64,000 bases of DNA from Paenibacillus sp. P25 (GCA_024704175.1 CP085629.1:6489001-6553000); one strand, 5' to 3'; shown: positions 9,210-17,542, numbered from the stretch's first letter. The notes: generated from the letters alone by a model not told the origin. Made by a program: numbers and translations.

Positions 9210-9968
9210 GTGAACAACATTGTGATTCCGACATCGGTTTTTGCCAGGGAAGCGGTGCTTCGTGCCGGACAGGAGAGCTTGATCGCCCCGGTCGCCGCAA
9301 GCGGAGCGTACGGGGTGGAGATCAGGAGGGAGCTGTTTGCGGATGAGGAGAAGCCATTAGCGGCCTGCCGGAGCTTGATCGAGAAGTATGGGTTATTCTG
9401 CGTCTACTCCGCCCCGGTGGAGCTATGGGACCTTTCAGGCCGGCTGAATGAAAGCGCTGTATCCGCAGTCTTGTCCGAAGCGAAGACTCTGAAGGCCGGC
9501 ATGGTGAAGCTGTCCCTCGGACATTATGATCCGCACAAGTCGGATTTGCGGGAGCTGACCCGGTCGCTGGACGGTTATCAGACGGACGAAGAGCCTTTTA
9601 CCGTGACGGTGGAAAATGACCAGACATCCTGCGGAGGCGCCATTGAACCGCTTAGGGCCTTTTTTAAAGCGGTTGCAGAAGCGGGGGCCGGGGTGCGGAT
9701 GACGTTCGATACCGGCAATTGGTCTTATTGCGGTGAAGACGCTTTCGAGGCGGCGGATGCTCTGGCCGAGCATGTGGTGTACGTTCATTGCAAGCACGTT
9801 CTGGCTGAAGTTGACGGCCTTCGCACCGTACCGATTCCGGCTGAAGCCGGGGCACCTTGGCGCGGGCTGCTCGCGAGGTCGCCGGAGAGGGCGTCGCGGG
9901 CGATCGAGTTCGCATTGCCGGATGTGAAGCGGCTGACTTATTACAGGGATTTGCTGCTGGAAGCTTAA
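9210..9968 (+). CDS. Sugar phosphate isomerase/epimerase, TIM barrel (AP endonuclease 2 family)
   Basis: The 252-residue protein is of the xylose-isomerase-like TIM barrel family that includes sugar epimerases, hydroxypyruvate isomerase and UlaE. Metal-binding residues fit the family: a Glu in VTVENDQ, the Asp in RMTFDTGNW, and the His in VVYVHCKHV. The start is GTG 9210 with AGAGAGGAG upstream. It is the first gene of the operon, 20 bases before kdgK. Its position beside a kinase and an Hps-like protein suggests it interconverts a keto-sugar acid or its phosphate, but the substrate cannot be told from sequence. The region after VPIPAEAG is unusually Arg/Ala-rich and could contain a short local shift. 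Confidence 0.75.
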   Translation: MNNIVIPTSVFAREAVLRAGQESLIAPVAASGAYGVEIRRELFADEEKPLAACRSLIEKYGLFCVYSAPVELWDLSGRLNESAVSAVLSEAKTLKAGMVKLSLGHYDPHKSDLRELTRSLDGYQTDEEPFTVTVENDQTSCGGAIEPLRAFFKAVAEAGAGVRMTFDTGNWSYCGEDAFEAADALAEHVVYVHCKHVLAEVDGLRTVPIPAEAGAPWRGLLARSPERASRAIEFALPDVKRLTYYRDLLLEA

Positions 9969-9988
9969 GTGAAAGGGGAGACTTACGG

Positions 9989-10948
9989 ATGAAGCTGGAT
10001 GTACTGACTTTTGGCGAGGCCATGGCGATGTTCGTGGCGGATTCGCCCGGCGGGCTGCAGCAGGTGGAGCATTATACCCGCCGCTTGGCCGGCGCGGAGC
10101 TTAACGCAGCGATCGGATTCGCCCGTCTCGGGCTTAGGACCGGGTGGGTAAGTAAAGTGGGGGACGACGTATTCGGCCGCTGCATCAAGGAGCACCTTTT
10201 GGGCGAAGGGGTGAATATCGATGGCGTCCTCACGGATGGCCGGTATCCGACGGGGTTCCAGCTGAAGTCGAAGGTGCTGTCGGGAGACCCGGAGGTGCAG
10301 TATTTCCGGAAGGGCTCGGCGGCGAGCCGGTTAGCTCCGGCGGATTTGAAAGCGGATTATTTTCTGACGGCACGGCATCTGCATATGACCGGCATTCCGC
10401 CGGCCTTATCGCAGGAGACGCGCGAATTTGCCGGGCATGCGCTGGCCTTGATGAAGCAGGCGGGACGGACGGTCTCCTTCGATCCGAATCTGCGGCCCTC
10501 GCTTTGGCCTTCCCGCGAAGAGATGGTCGAGGTCGTAAACGGCCTGGCCCTTCAAGCCGATTGGGGTCTTTGCCGGGGATCGAAGAGGCGGAGCTTCTTA
10601 CCGGGTCGGCCGATCCCAAGGCCGCATCGGAGTTTTATTTATCCCGCGGCGTCAAGCTCGTTGTGATCAAAATGGGACCGGAAGGTGCCTACTACCGCAG
10701 CGAGGCGGAAGAGGGCTTCGTGCCTGGCTTCAAGGTGGAGCACGTGGTGGATACGGTGGGAGCGGGAGACGGCTTCGCCGTCGGTACCGTCAGCGGGTCG
10801 CTCGCAGGGTCTGCCCGTGCAAGCCAGCGTGGTGCGCGGGAACGCGATCGGCTCGCTGGCCGTACAGTCGCCGGGCGATCATGAGGGGTATCCGGACGCC
10901 GCACGGCTGGAGCAGTATATTCAATCCTTTATGACAGGAGTGAACTAA
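9989..10948 (+). pseudogene. kdgK: 2-keto-3-deoxygluconate kinase (PfkB family), two frameshifts
   Basis: This PfkB/ribokinase-fold sugar kinase is similar to KdgK, which phosphorylates 2-keto-3-deoxygluconate to KDPG. Visible are LTFGEAMAMF at the N-terminus, the GAELNAAIGFARLG substrate-side motif, SFDPNLRPSLWP, and the catalytic DTVGAGDGFA. ATG 9989 follows AAAGGGGAG. The protein is spread over three frames: 9989 to about 10565, then GIEEAELLTGS to about 10800, then LPVQASVVRGNAIGSLAVQ to the stop at 10948. Restored length is about 319, normal for the family. It is the second gene of the operon and directly precedes the transporter gene (3-base gap). Confidence 0.82.
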
Positions 10949-10951
10949 TCC

Positions 10952-12245
10952 ATGACTACGAACAAAGGCAAATTGTCCGCCGCCCGCTGGGTCCGGCTGA
11001 TTCCGGTCATTTTTATCACTTACAGCCTTGCTTACCTTGACCGGGCCAATTACGGCTTCGGAGCCGCGGCCGGAATGGCCAAGGATCTCGGGATCACCAG
11101 CTCCGTCTCGTCGCTGCTTGGCGCGCTGTTCTTCCTCGGGTACTTCTTCTTCCAGGTGCCGGGGGCACATTACGCTGAGAACAAGAGCGCGAAGAAGCTG
11201 ATCTTCTGGGCGCTGATCCTGTGGGGCGGTCTCGCCTCCGCCATCGGGTTCGTGAACAATATCACGGCACTGATCGTGATCCGCTTCATGCTGGGTGTCG
11301 TCGAAAGCGCCGTCATGCCCGCGATGCTGGTCTTCTTGAGCCACTGGTTTACGAAGAAGGAGCGTTCCCGGGCCAATACCTTCCTGATTCTCGGCAACCC
11401 GGTGACGGTGCTGTGGATGTCGATCCTTTCCGGCTATCTGGTCAATTCGCTCGGCTGGCGCTGGATGTTTATCGTCGAAGGGTCGCCTGCCGTCGTCTGG
11501 GCGTTCTTCTGGTGGAAGCTCGTCGATGACCGTCCTTCGGAAGCGAAGTGGCTCACCGCCGATGAAAAGAAAGCGATTGCAGAACAGATGCGCGAGGAGC
11601 AAACCGGACTGAAGCCGGTGAAAAACTACAGCGAAGCTTTCAAATCGAAAACGGTTATTAAGCTCAGCCTGCAATATTTCTTCTGGAGCCTCGGCTTGTA
11701 CGGGTTCGTCATGTGGCTTCCGTCGATCATCAAGGCCGCTCCCAACATGAGCATCGTCTCCACCGGCTGGCTGTCTTCCGTGCCTTATATTCTGGCCGTG
11801 GCGGGGATGCTGGTCGCCTCGTTCCTGTCGGACCGGACGCTGAACCGCAAAGTCTTCGTATGGCCGTTTTTGCTGGTCGGCGCCGTAGCCTTCTACGCCT
11901 CTTACGCTATCGGCACCGAGCACTTCTGGCTTTCCTTCGTGCTGCTGGTCCTTGCAGGGGGTGCGATGTACGCTCCGTACGGTCCGTTCTTCGCCATCAT
12001 TCCCGAAATCCTGCCGCGGAACGTAGCGGGTGGTGCGATGGCGCTGATCAACAGCATGGGGGCGCTCGGCTCTTTTGCCGGATCGTATTTGGTCGGGTAC
12101 CTGAACGGAGTGACCGGCGGGTTCGGCGCTTCGTATCTGTGCATGGCGGGGGCGTCTGCTGCTGTCGGCGGTGCTGACGATGATGGTGAGCGTGAAAGAG
12201 AAGGATAGCGCAGCGGGAATGCAGATGGAGGCGAATGTGCGATGA
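10952..12245 (+). CDS. MFS sugar-acid transporter (anion:cation symporter family); 3' end frameshifted
   Basis: This 12-helix major facilitator resembles the ACS family (ExuT, GudP, GarP), proton symporters for hexuronates and aldarates. The N-terminal YLDRANYGFG motif and the loop sequence HWFTKKERSRAN are typical. ATG 10952 lies 3 bases after kdgK. As sequenced the frame ends at 12208. In the other frame, from about 12150, the last helix (LLLSAVLTMMVSVKEKD) continues to TGA at 12243-12245, which overlaps the ATG of the next gene (ATGA), so the restored end restores translational coupling. Uptake of a sugar acid feeding the kinase is the inferred role. Confidence 0.83.
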
Positions 12246-12904
12246 AGCTTCAGCTGGCATTGGACCGGATGACGATTCCTGCGGCAATCGCGATGGTGCG
12301 GGAAGTCGGCCCTTACATCGACTGGATTGAGGTGGGCACCTCCTTAATCAAGGAGTTCGGGATGGAGAGCGTCGAGAAGATGAAGAACGCTTATCCGGAT
12401 AAAATCGTAGTGGCCGATGTGAAAACGTTCGATAACGCAAAATACGAGTTCGAGCTTTGCTACCGCGCCGGGGCGGATGTAGCCACAGTGATGGGCGCGG
12501 CCCCGCCGGTGACGGTGGAGACTTGCATGGAGACGGCGGCCCGGTACGGCAGGGAGGTCATGATTGATCTTCTGCACACAACGGAGGCGCTGCAGCGGGA
12601 GCTGTTCAAGCACCGGGACGCCATCCTCTGCCTGCATGTGAGCAAGGATGAGCAGGAAGCGGCGGGGCTTCGGCTGCACGGCGGGGGCTTTGCGGATGAT
12701 TCGGCCGCAGGCCATAACGGCGCCGGGCGGATCGCCATAGCGGGAGGGATTACCCTTAAGTCGTCGCCGGGGCTCATGCGGCTTAGCCCTTCGGTGATGA
12801 TCGTTGGCTCGGCCATTACTGGGGCTGCACAGCCGGAGCGGGCCGCAAGCGAGCTAAGGGATGCGATCGGGCGATTCAAGGAGGAGGCTGGCGTACATGA
12901 GTAA
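12242..12904 (+). CDS. 3-hexulose-6-phosphate synthase-like protein (OMP decarboxylase superfamily)
   Basis: The 220-residue protein belongs to the superfamily of HPS (HxlA, joins formaldehyde to ribulose-5-P) and KGPDC (UlaD, 3-keto-L-gulonate-6-P decarboxylase). It has the N-terminal LQLALD, IEVGTSLIKEFG and the catalytic D-x-K-x-x-D signature in VVADVKTFDNAKYE. Features are mixed: VADVKT and the Asp in MIDLL look HPS-like, while HVSKDEQEAAG resembles the HxSxDxQAAG of UlaD. It starts within the stop codon of the transporter gene and overlaps the next gene by 8 bases, so it is co-translated with the isomerase. In this operon it takes the place of a KDPG aldolase. The substrate is undecided between these activities. 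Confidence 0.78.
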   Translation: MKLQLALDRMTIPAAIAMVREVGPYIDWIEVGTSLIKEFGMESVEKMKNAYPDKIVVADVKTFDNAKYEFELCYRAGADVATVMGAAPPVTVETCMETAARYGREVMIDLLHTTEALQRELFKHRDAILCLHVSKDEQEAAGLRLHGGGFADDSAAGHNGAGRIAIAGGITLKSSPGLMRLSPSVMIVGSAITGAAQPERAASELRDAIGRFKEEAGVHE

Positions 12905-13445
12905 AATGCAGGCAATTCTAGCCGAAATCGGGACGGTGCTCGGGCGGGTGGACCCGGGAGCGGCGTCCGAAACGGCTTCGCTCTTGGCCGGGAACCGGCG
13001 AATCTTCGTGGCGGGCGAGGGCCGGTCGGGTCTTATGGCCAAGTCGTTTGCGATGCGGATGATGCACCTCGGTGCAGACATCTTCGTCGTCGGCGAAACG
13101 ATCACCCCGTCCCTCGCGGCGGGGGATATCCTGGTGGCGGTGTCCGGCTCGGGCACGACCAAGCAGGTGCTGTGGACGGCGGAGAAGGCGAGAGAGCTCG
13201 GCTGCACGGTCGTTGCCGTGACCACGGACGAGAAGTCGCCGCTCGGCGCATGCGCTTCCCGCGTGCTGCTGATTCCGGCCGCTACGAAGTACCGGCGGGA
13301 AGGCGAGGCCGAGAGCATTCAGCCGCTGGGTTCCTTGTTCGATCAATGCGTCCACTTGGTGCTGGATGCCGTCTGCCTGGAATACGCGGAGATTCGCAGC
13401 GTGGATCACCAGCAGGCTTTTCAGAAGCACAGCAACGTTGAATAA
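12897..13445 (+). CDS. hxlB: 6-phospho-3-hexuloisomerase (SIS domain)
   Basis: This is a single SIS-domain isomerase of the PHI/HxlB type, which interconverts D-arabino-3-hexulose-6-P and fructose-6-P. Family sequence is clear: FVAGEGRSGLMAKSFAMRMMHLG, VVGETITPSL, VSGSGTTK, and the IQPLGSLFDQ segment near the C-terminus. ATG 12897 overlaps the end of the Hps-like gene. In Bacillus, hxlA-hxlB detoxify formaldehyde; here the pair closes a sugar-acid operon instead. The protein is 182 residues, a normal length, and undamaged. A long terminator hairpin follows. Confidence 0.88.
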   Translation: MSKMQAILAEIGTVLGRVDPGAASETASLLAGNRRIFVAGEGRSGLMAKSFAMRMMHLGADIFVVGETITPSLAAGDILVAVSGSGTTKQVLWTAEKARELGCTVVAVTTDEKSPLGACASRVLLIPAATKYRREGEAESIQPLGSLFDQCVHLVLDAVCLEYAEIRSVDHQQAFQKHSNVE

Positions 13446-13454
13446 ACACGGCAA

Positions 13455-13506
13455 AGCCTCCATTTTGTTCGCAGCTGCACGGCTGCGACGAAGGGAGGCT
13501 GTTTTG
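13455..13506 (+). terminator. Terminator of the sugar-acid operon
   Basis: Outer arms AGCCTCC (13455-13461) and GGAGGCT (13494-13500), with an inner CGCAGC/GCTGCG stem, are followed by GTTTTG. It stands between converging genes. Confidence 0.75.
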
Positions 13507-13512
13507 CAATTT

Positions 13513-13972
13513 TCAGCTGAAAAAAGCGTTAAATCGTTTGTGCATTTCCTCATATGAAATTTCTTCAATCGGAGTGGACAGCATCCAGACATGGCCGTAC
13601 GGGTCCCGGATTTTGCCGGTGCGCTGTCCGTAGAACTGGTCTTCCGCCGGGCGTAGCGAGCTCCGCGCCCGCCGCTACCGCCTGCGCGATCAAAGCATCC
13701 GCGTCCGCCACCTCAAGCTGAATGATCACGGACGATCCGCCCAGCGTCTCCGGACTGCGGTTATGCTCCGGAGACTCCTCCGCGAGCATGATCGGGGCGC
13801 CTTCGATCACGATTTCGGCATGCTGAACGACGCCGGCCGGGTCCTGCAGACGTACGGTTTCCCTCGCCCCGAACGCTTTCCCGTAAAACTCAAGGGCGCC
13901 AGCGGCGTCCCGTACGGCCAGCATCGGAACGGCGAAGGTCCTGCGTATTAAGCCGGTTTGCGGCTTGTCCAT
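13513..13972 (-). pseudogene. VOC/glyoxalase family protein, C-terminal third frameshifted
   Basis: The small vicinal-oxygen-chelate fold protein (PhnB/glyoxalase-like) has the pattern FYGKAFGARETVRLQDPAG, an IMLAEESPEHN segment, and VADADALIAQAVAAGAEL. As sequenced the frame stops at 13565 after losing similarity near 13650. In another frame the typical VOC ending follows (EDQFYGQRTGKIRDPYGHVW, then TPIEE), ending at TGA 13513. Restored length is about 153. The GHVW segment carries the His and the GKIRDP motif expected of the family. Enzymatic role unknown. It is divergent from the uxaC control region. Confidence 0.78.
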
Positions 13973-14068
13973 TTCTTTTTCCCTCCCCTAGCATTTGATC
14001 CAATTATACCATACAGCTTCCATATTGTGGTTGACCGATAGAAGCCCAAGTATCTGCAGATCATTTAT

Positions 14069-14082
14069 TGTTCACGTTCACA
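14069..14082 (+). promoter_or_regulatory. Upstream copy of the uxaC operator (imperfect)
   Basis: TGTTCACGTTCACA differs in two places from the perfect palindrome at 14137-14150. The two are 68 bp apart centre to centre, on either side of the likely promoter, which would allow DNA looping. Confidence 0.65.
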
Positions 14083-14136
14083 TAATTCCAATTGTATTTT
14101 GCCGTCAAGTAGAGTACCATTAATGTATGCTCTCAT

Positions 14137-14150
14137 TGTTCACGTGAACA
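14137..14150 (+). promoter_or_regulatory. Palindromic operator upstream of uxaC
   Basis: TGTTCACGTGAACA is a perfect 14-bp palindrome with a central CG, 35 bases before the uxaC start. It is unlike the operators of the neighbouring operon, so a different regulator (an ExuR-type LacI protein, not in this window) probably binds it. Confidence 0.8.
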
Positions 14151-14184
14151 TTATCCTATTTTGCAAAGGTGGAGTGTATGTTTT

Positions 14185-15591
14185 ATGAAAAAGTTTTTGG
14201 ATGAAAACTTCTTGCTCTCGAATGAAACGGCGGTCAAGCTCTATCACGACTATGCGAAAGAAATGCCGATTATCGACTACCACTGCCACTTGAGCCCGCA
14301 GGAAATTTACGAGAATAAAACGTTCAAGAACCTGACCGAAGCCTGGCTGTACGGCGACCACTACAAATGGAGAGCCATGCGTGCGAACGGAGCGGAGGAG
14401 CAGTACGTGACCGGCGGCGAAGGCGCAAGCGACTACGACCGCTTCCTGGCTTATGCCAAGACGGTACCGAATACGATCGGCAACCCGCTGTACCACTGGT
14501 CCCATCTCGAGCTGCAGCGCTTCTTCGGCGTGTACGACCTGATCAACGAGAAGAACGCACCGGCGATCTGGGAGAAAGTGAACGCGCAGCTGAGCGGCGA
14601 AGGCTTCGGAGCCCGCGACCTGATCAAGAAGTCGAACGTCCGCGTCATCTGCACGACGGACGATCCGACGGATTCGCTGGAATGGCACATCAAGATCAAG
14701 GAAGACAAGTCCTTCGACGTAGCTGTACTGCCGTCCTTCCGTCCGGACAAGGGTCTTGAGATCAACCGCAAAGGCTTCACCGAATGGGTGGAGAAGCTCG
14801 GACAGGTATCGGGCCGAACGATCGGCGGCTACGACCAGTCGCTGGCCGCTTTGGAATCCCGTATCCGCTTCTTCCACTCCGTCGGAGGCCGTGTATCCGA
14901 CCATGCACTGGATTATGTGGCTTATGCCGAGACAACGAAAGACCAAGCGGCGGCGATCTTTGCCAAGGCGCTGAAAGGCGAGTCCGTCAGCCTGGAAGAA
15001 GAGAAGCAGTACAAGACGTACACACTCCTCTTCATGTGCAAGCTGTACGCGGACCTCGGCTGGTCGATGCAGTTCCATATCAACGCGCACCGGAACAACA
15101 ACAACTTCGCGCTCGGCAAGCTGGGACCGGACACAGGCTACGATTCCATCAACGACAATGCGATTGCCCAGCCATTGGCTAGGCTTCTGGACACGCTCGC
15201 CGGCGAAGAGAAATTGGCGAAAACCATCGTGTACTCCCTGAATCCGAAAGATCACTACGTGCTCGGCTCGCTGATCGGCGACTTCCAGGGCGACGGCATC
15301 CCGGGGAAAATGCAGCTGGGCTCCGCCTGGTGGTTCCTCGATACGAAGGACGGCATGATCGAGCAAATGAAGGCCCTCGCGAACCTCGGCCTGCTCAGCC
15401 GTTTCGTCGGCATGCTGACGGACTCGCGCAGCTTCCTGTCTTATACGCGTCATGAATACTTCAGAAGAATTCTGTGCAACCTGATCGGCGAATGGGTCGA
15501 GAACGGCGAAGCGCCGGACGACATCGAGCCGCTTGGCCGCATGGTGCAGGATATCTCGTATAACAACGCGAAGGAATACTTCGGCTTCTAA
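14185..15591 (+). CDS. uxaC: Glucuronate isomerase
   Basis: UxaC isomerises D-glucuronate to D-fructuronate and D-galacturonate to D-tagaturonate, the first step of hexuronate breakdown. The 468-residue frame is intact and full length. Family landmarks are DYHCHLSPQEI (metal-binding HxH), GDHYKWRAMRANG, CTTDDPTDSLEWH, and the HINAHRNNNN segment. ATG 14185 is preferred over the TTG at 14161 because GGTGGAG precedes it and the N-terminus MKKFLDENFLL is standard. Two copies of a palindromic operator lie upstream and a terminator follows directly, so it is a single-gene unit. Together with the KDG operon it implies hexuronate use, although uxuA/uxuB are not in the window. Confidence 0.96.
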   Translation: MKKFLDENFLLSNETAVKLYHDYAKEMPIIDYHCHLSPQEIYENKTFKNLTEAWLYGDHYKWRAMRANGAEEQYVTGGEGASDYDRFLAYAKTVPNTIGNPLYHWSHLELQRFFGVYDLINEKNAPAIWEKVNAQLSGEGFGARDLIKKSNVRVICTTDDPTDSLEWHIKIKEDKSFDVAVLPSFRPDKGLEINRKGFTEWVEKLGQVSGRTIGGYDQSLAALESRIRFFHSVGGRVSDHALDYVAYAETTKDQAAAIFAKALKGESVSLEEEKQYKTYTLLFMCKLYADLGWSMQFHINAHRNNNNFALGKLGPDTGYDSINDNAIAQPLARLLDTLAGEEKLAKTIVYSLNPKDHYVLGSLIGDFQGDGIPGKMQLGSAWWFLDTKDGMIEQMKALANLGLLSRFVGMLTDSRSFLSYTRHEYFRRILCNLIGEWVENGEAPDDIEPLGRMVQDISYNNAKEYFGF

Positions 15592-15605
15592 TCCGGAAGC
15601 CTGGG

Positions 15606-15639
15606 TCCTCCGGCGGCTTCGGCCCCCGGGGGATTTTTT
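15606..15639 (+). terminator. Intrinsic terminator after uxaC
   Basis: An 8-bp stem with one G-U (15606-15613 with 15626-15633) is followed by six T. Confidence 0.85.
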
Positions 15640-15703
15640 CGTGCAGGGGTTCCGTGATATGATCAGATACGGAGAACATCACCCAAGGAAGAAGGGACAT
15701 CCG

Positions 15704-16510
15704 ATGAAAGTACAAGACATTGCGGAGACGCTAAACAAAGTAAGGCAGTCCAATCCGCTTGTTCATAACATCACGAATGTGGTCGTCACCGGCTTTACGG
15801 CTAACGGCTTATTGGCGCTGGGGGCATCCCCGGTCATGGCCTACGCTCAAGAGGAGGTCGCCGACATGGCCGCCATCGCCGGAGCTTTGGTGCTCAATAT
15901 CGGCACATTGAACCCGGCTGAGGTGGAGGCGATGCTCATCGCGGGGCAGTCGGCGAACCGCCGCGGCGTTCCGGTTATTCTCGATCCGGTGGGGGCCGGG
16001 GCGACGGCTTACCGGACGGAGACGTCCCGAAAGCTCCTGAAGGAGCTCAAGATTTCCGTGGTCCGTGGGAATGCGGCGGAGATTGCCCAAACCTTCGGTG
16101 CGGAGTGGACGATCAAAGGCGTGGACGCAGGCGAAGGCTCGGGCAATGTTCCCGACTTGGCCGGGGCCGCGGCCCGGGAGTGGGGAGCTGTGGTGGCCGT
16201 CACCGGGAAGGACGATGTCGTGACCGACGGCCAAGAGACGTATGTCCTTCATAACGGCCATCCTTTGCTCACCCGGGTGACCGGAACCGGCCGCCTGCTC
16301 ACCTTGGTCGTCGGCGCTTTCTCGGCCGTGGAGCGGGATCCGCTGCGCGCGGCGGTATCGGCGATTGTCAGCTACGGCGTCGCGGCGGAGCTGGCGGCGG
16401 CGAAGACAGAGACGCAGGGGCCGGGAAGCTTCCAGATCGAGCCGCTGAATCAGCTGTACAAGCTGTCACCGGACGATATTATGAACCGGGGTTCGCTGGA
16501 AAAGATATAA
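15704..16510 (+). CDS. thiM: Hydroxyethylthiazole kinase
   Basis: ThiM phosphorylates 4-methyl-5-(2-hydroxyethyl)thiazole to salvage the thiazole half of thiamine. The 268-residue ribokinase-fold protein shows PLVHNITNVVV, LALGASPVMAYA, VILDPVGAGAT, and the anion-hole region VTGTGR. The family normally has Cys after GTG (GTGC); here the codon is CGC for Arg, which is unusual at the active site. ATG 15704 follows GAAGGG. No TPP riboswitch was found in the short leader, and no other thi gene is adjacent. A strong terminator follows. Confidence 0.92.
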   Translation: MKVQDIAETLNKVRQSNPLVHNITNVVVTGFTANGLLALGASPVMAYAQEEVADMAAIAGALVLNIGTLNPAEVEAMLIAGQSANRRGVPVILDPVGAGATAYRTETSRKLLKELKISVVRGNAAEIAQTFGAEWTIKGVDAGEGSGNVPDLAGAAAREWGAVVAVTGKDDVVTDGQETYVLHNGHPLLTRVTGTGRLLTLVVGAFSAVERDPLRAAVSAIVSYGVAAELAAAKTETQGPGSFQIEPLNQLYKLSPDDIMNRGSLEKI

Positions 16511-16540
16511 CGTATTAAGCTTGATTAAGAATCCGTCCGG

Positions 16541-16567
16541 AAAATCCGCTTCCGGGGCGGATTTTTT
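16541..16567 (+). terminator. Intrinsic terminator after thiM
   Basis: AAAATCCGC (16541-16549) pairs perfectly with GCGGATTTT (16557-16565), followed by more T. Confidence 0.9.
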
Positions 16568-16571
16568 TGTG

Positions 16572-16596
16572 GTTTAATCTCGCTTCAGACGGGTAA
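16572..16596 (+). promoter_or_regulatory. Sigma-B-like promoter of the stress cluster
   Basis: GTTTAA (16572-16577), a 13-bp spacer and GGGTAA (16591-16596) match the Bacillus sigma-B consensus GTTTAA-N12-15-GGGWAW. It is 115 bases before a YflT-domain general stress protein. Confidence 0.75.
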
Positions 16597-16711
16597 ATAG
16601 GCACTGTAACGGATATTACACTGTCCGGTCCGCAGCAGCAGTGCTCTCGCGGACAAGCCCATGATGAAACGCGGACAGGGATCCGGCACTTAATCCGAGG
16701 AGGGAATGTCC

Positions 16712-17251
16712 ATGAAAAACGAGAAGAAACTTGTCGGCGTCTTCCACAATGAGCAGGAAGCCATCCATGCCATTGAAGGCTTGAAACGCCAAGGCTACCG
16801 ATCCGAGGAAATCTCTGTCATTGCCAAAGATCGGAATGATCTCAAGGCGGTAGAAGAGGAGACCGGCAGTAAAGCGCCGGAAGGCGTTGCAGCCGGTGCG
16901 GCCACCGGCGGTGTGCTGGGCGGCATAGCCGGACTGCTCGCAGGCATCGGGGCGCTGACCATCCCCGGCGTGGGTCCGATTCTGGCGACCGGCCCGATAG
17001 CAGCGACGCTCACGGGTGCAGCGGTCGGGGCGGGAGCAGGCGGACTTGTCGGCGGCTTGATCGGTCTTGGCATTCCGGAGGACGAAGCCAAACGGTATAA
17101 CGATTACGTCAACCAAGGCAACATCCTGGTTCTTGTCGATTCCCATCCGGACCGGGACCGTGCCGTATACGATACGTTCCGTACGAACAACTCCCTGAAC
17201 TCCGATACCTATGACATAGACGCCACGGCCAATTCGGGCCGCATGCGTTAA
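16712..17251 (+). CDS. General stress protein with YflT domain and glycine-zipper core
   Basis: The 179-residue protein has an N-terminal YflT/GSP17M-type domain (KKLVGVFHNEQEAIHAIEGL, YRSEEISVIAKD), a central Gly/Ala-rich zipper (about residues 55-120) that could insert in membrane or form a tight helical hairpin, and a C-terminal domain (GNILVLVDSHPDRD). Related Bacillus proteins are induced by general stress, but their molecular role is not known. Two ATGs compete (16706 and 16712); the second is correctly spaced from AGGAGG. The sigma-B-like promoter upstream, and CsbD and an SDR downstream, support a stress role. Confidence 0.82.
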   Translation: MKNEKKLVGVFHNEQEAIHAIEGLKRQGYRSEEISVIAKDRNDLKAVEEETGSKAPEGVAAGAATGGVLGGIAGLLAGIGALTIPGVGPILATGPIAATLTGAAVGAGAGGLVGGLIGLGIPEDEAKRYNDYVNQGNILVLVDSHPDRDRAVYDTFRTNNSLNSDTYDIDATANSGRMR

Positions 17252-17296
17252 TCTTTTTCATAGCATAGAAGTTTGAATAAGAAGGAGGCTTCTCTC

Positions 17297-17512
17297 ATGG
17301 ATGACAATGTGTTCAAAGGCAAATGGAAGCGGCTCAAAGGCGAGGTCCAGAAGCAGTGGGGCAAGCTGACGAACGATGACCTGGACGTCATTGACGGACA
17401 GCGCGAGAAGCTCGTCGGCAAGCTCCAGGAGCGCTACGGCCATACCAAGGACGCGGCGGAGAAGGAATACGCGAGCTGGGCTGAAACCTTCAACACCACC
17501 AATTCCCGATAA
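17297..17512 (+). CDS. csbD: CsbD family stress protein
   Basis: This 71-residue, highly charged helical protein of the CsbD family has the signature VFKGKWKRLKGEVQKQWGKL and DVIDGQREKLVGKLQERYG. ATG 17297 follows AGGAGG. CsbD is a sigma-B-dependent stress protein in Bacillus subtilis with no defined biochemical activity. It follows the general stress protein gene by 45 bases and is closed by its own terminator, so it can share the sigma-B-like transcript. Confidence 0.9.
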   Translation: MDDNVFKGKWKRLKGEVQKQWGKLTNDDLDVIDGQREKLVGKLQERYGHTKDAAEKEYASWAETFNTTNSR

Positions 17513-17542
17513 GAAGGGGCAAGGCTCCATTCCATAGGGAGG

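Noticed and set aside
10790..11923. 377-codon open frame on the minus strand
   Set aside because: It is antisense to the MFS transporter and kdgK end; the composition is His/Asp/Arg-rich with no family.
14140..15453. 437-codon open frame on the minus strand
   Set aside because: It is antisense to the intact uxaC gene, with no ribosome site or recognisable domain.
15640..15703. Possible TPP riboswitch before thiM
   Set aside because: The leader after the uxaC terminator is only about 65 bases and lacks the CTGAGA and related TPP motifs.
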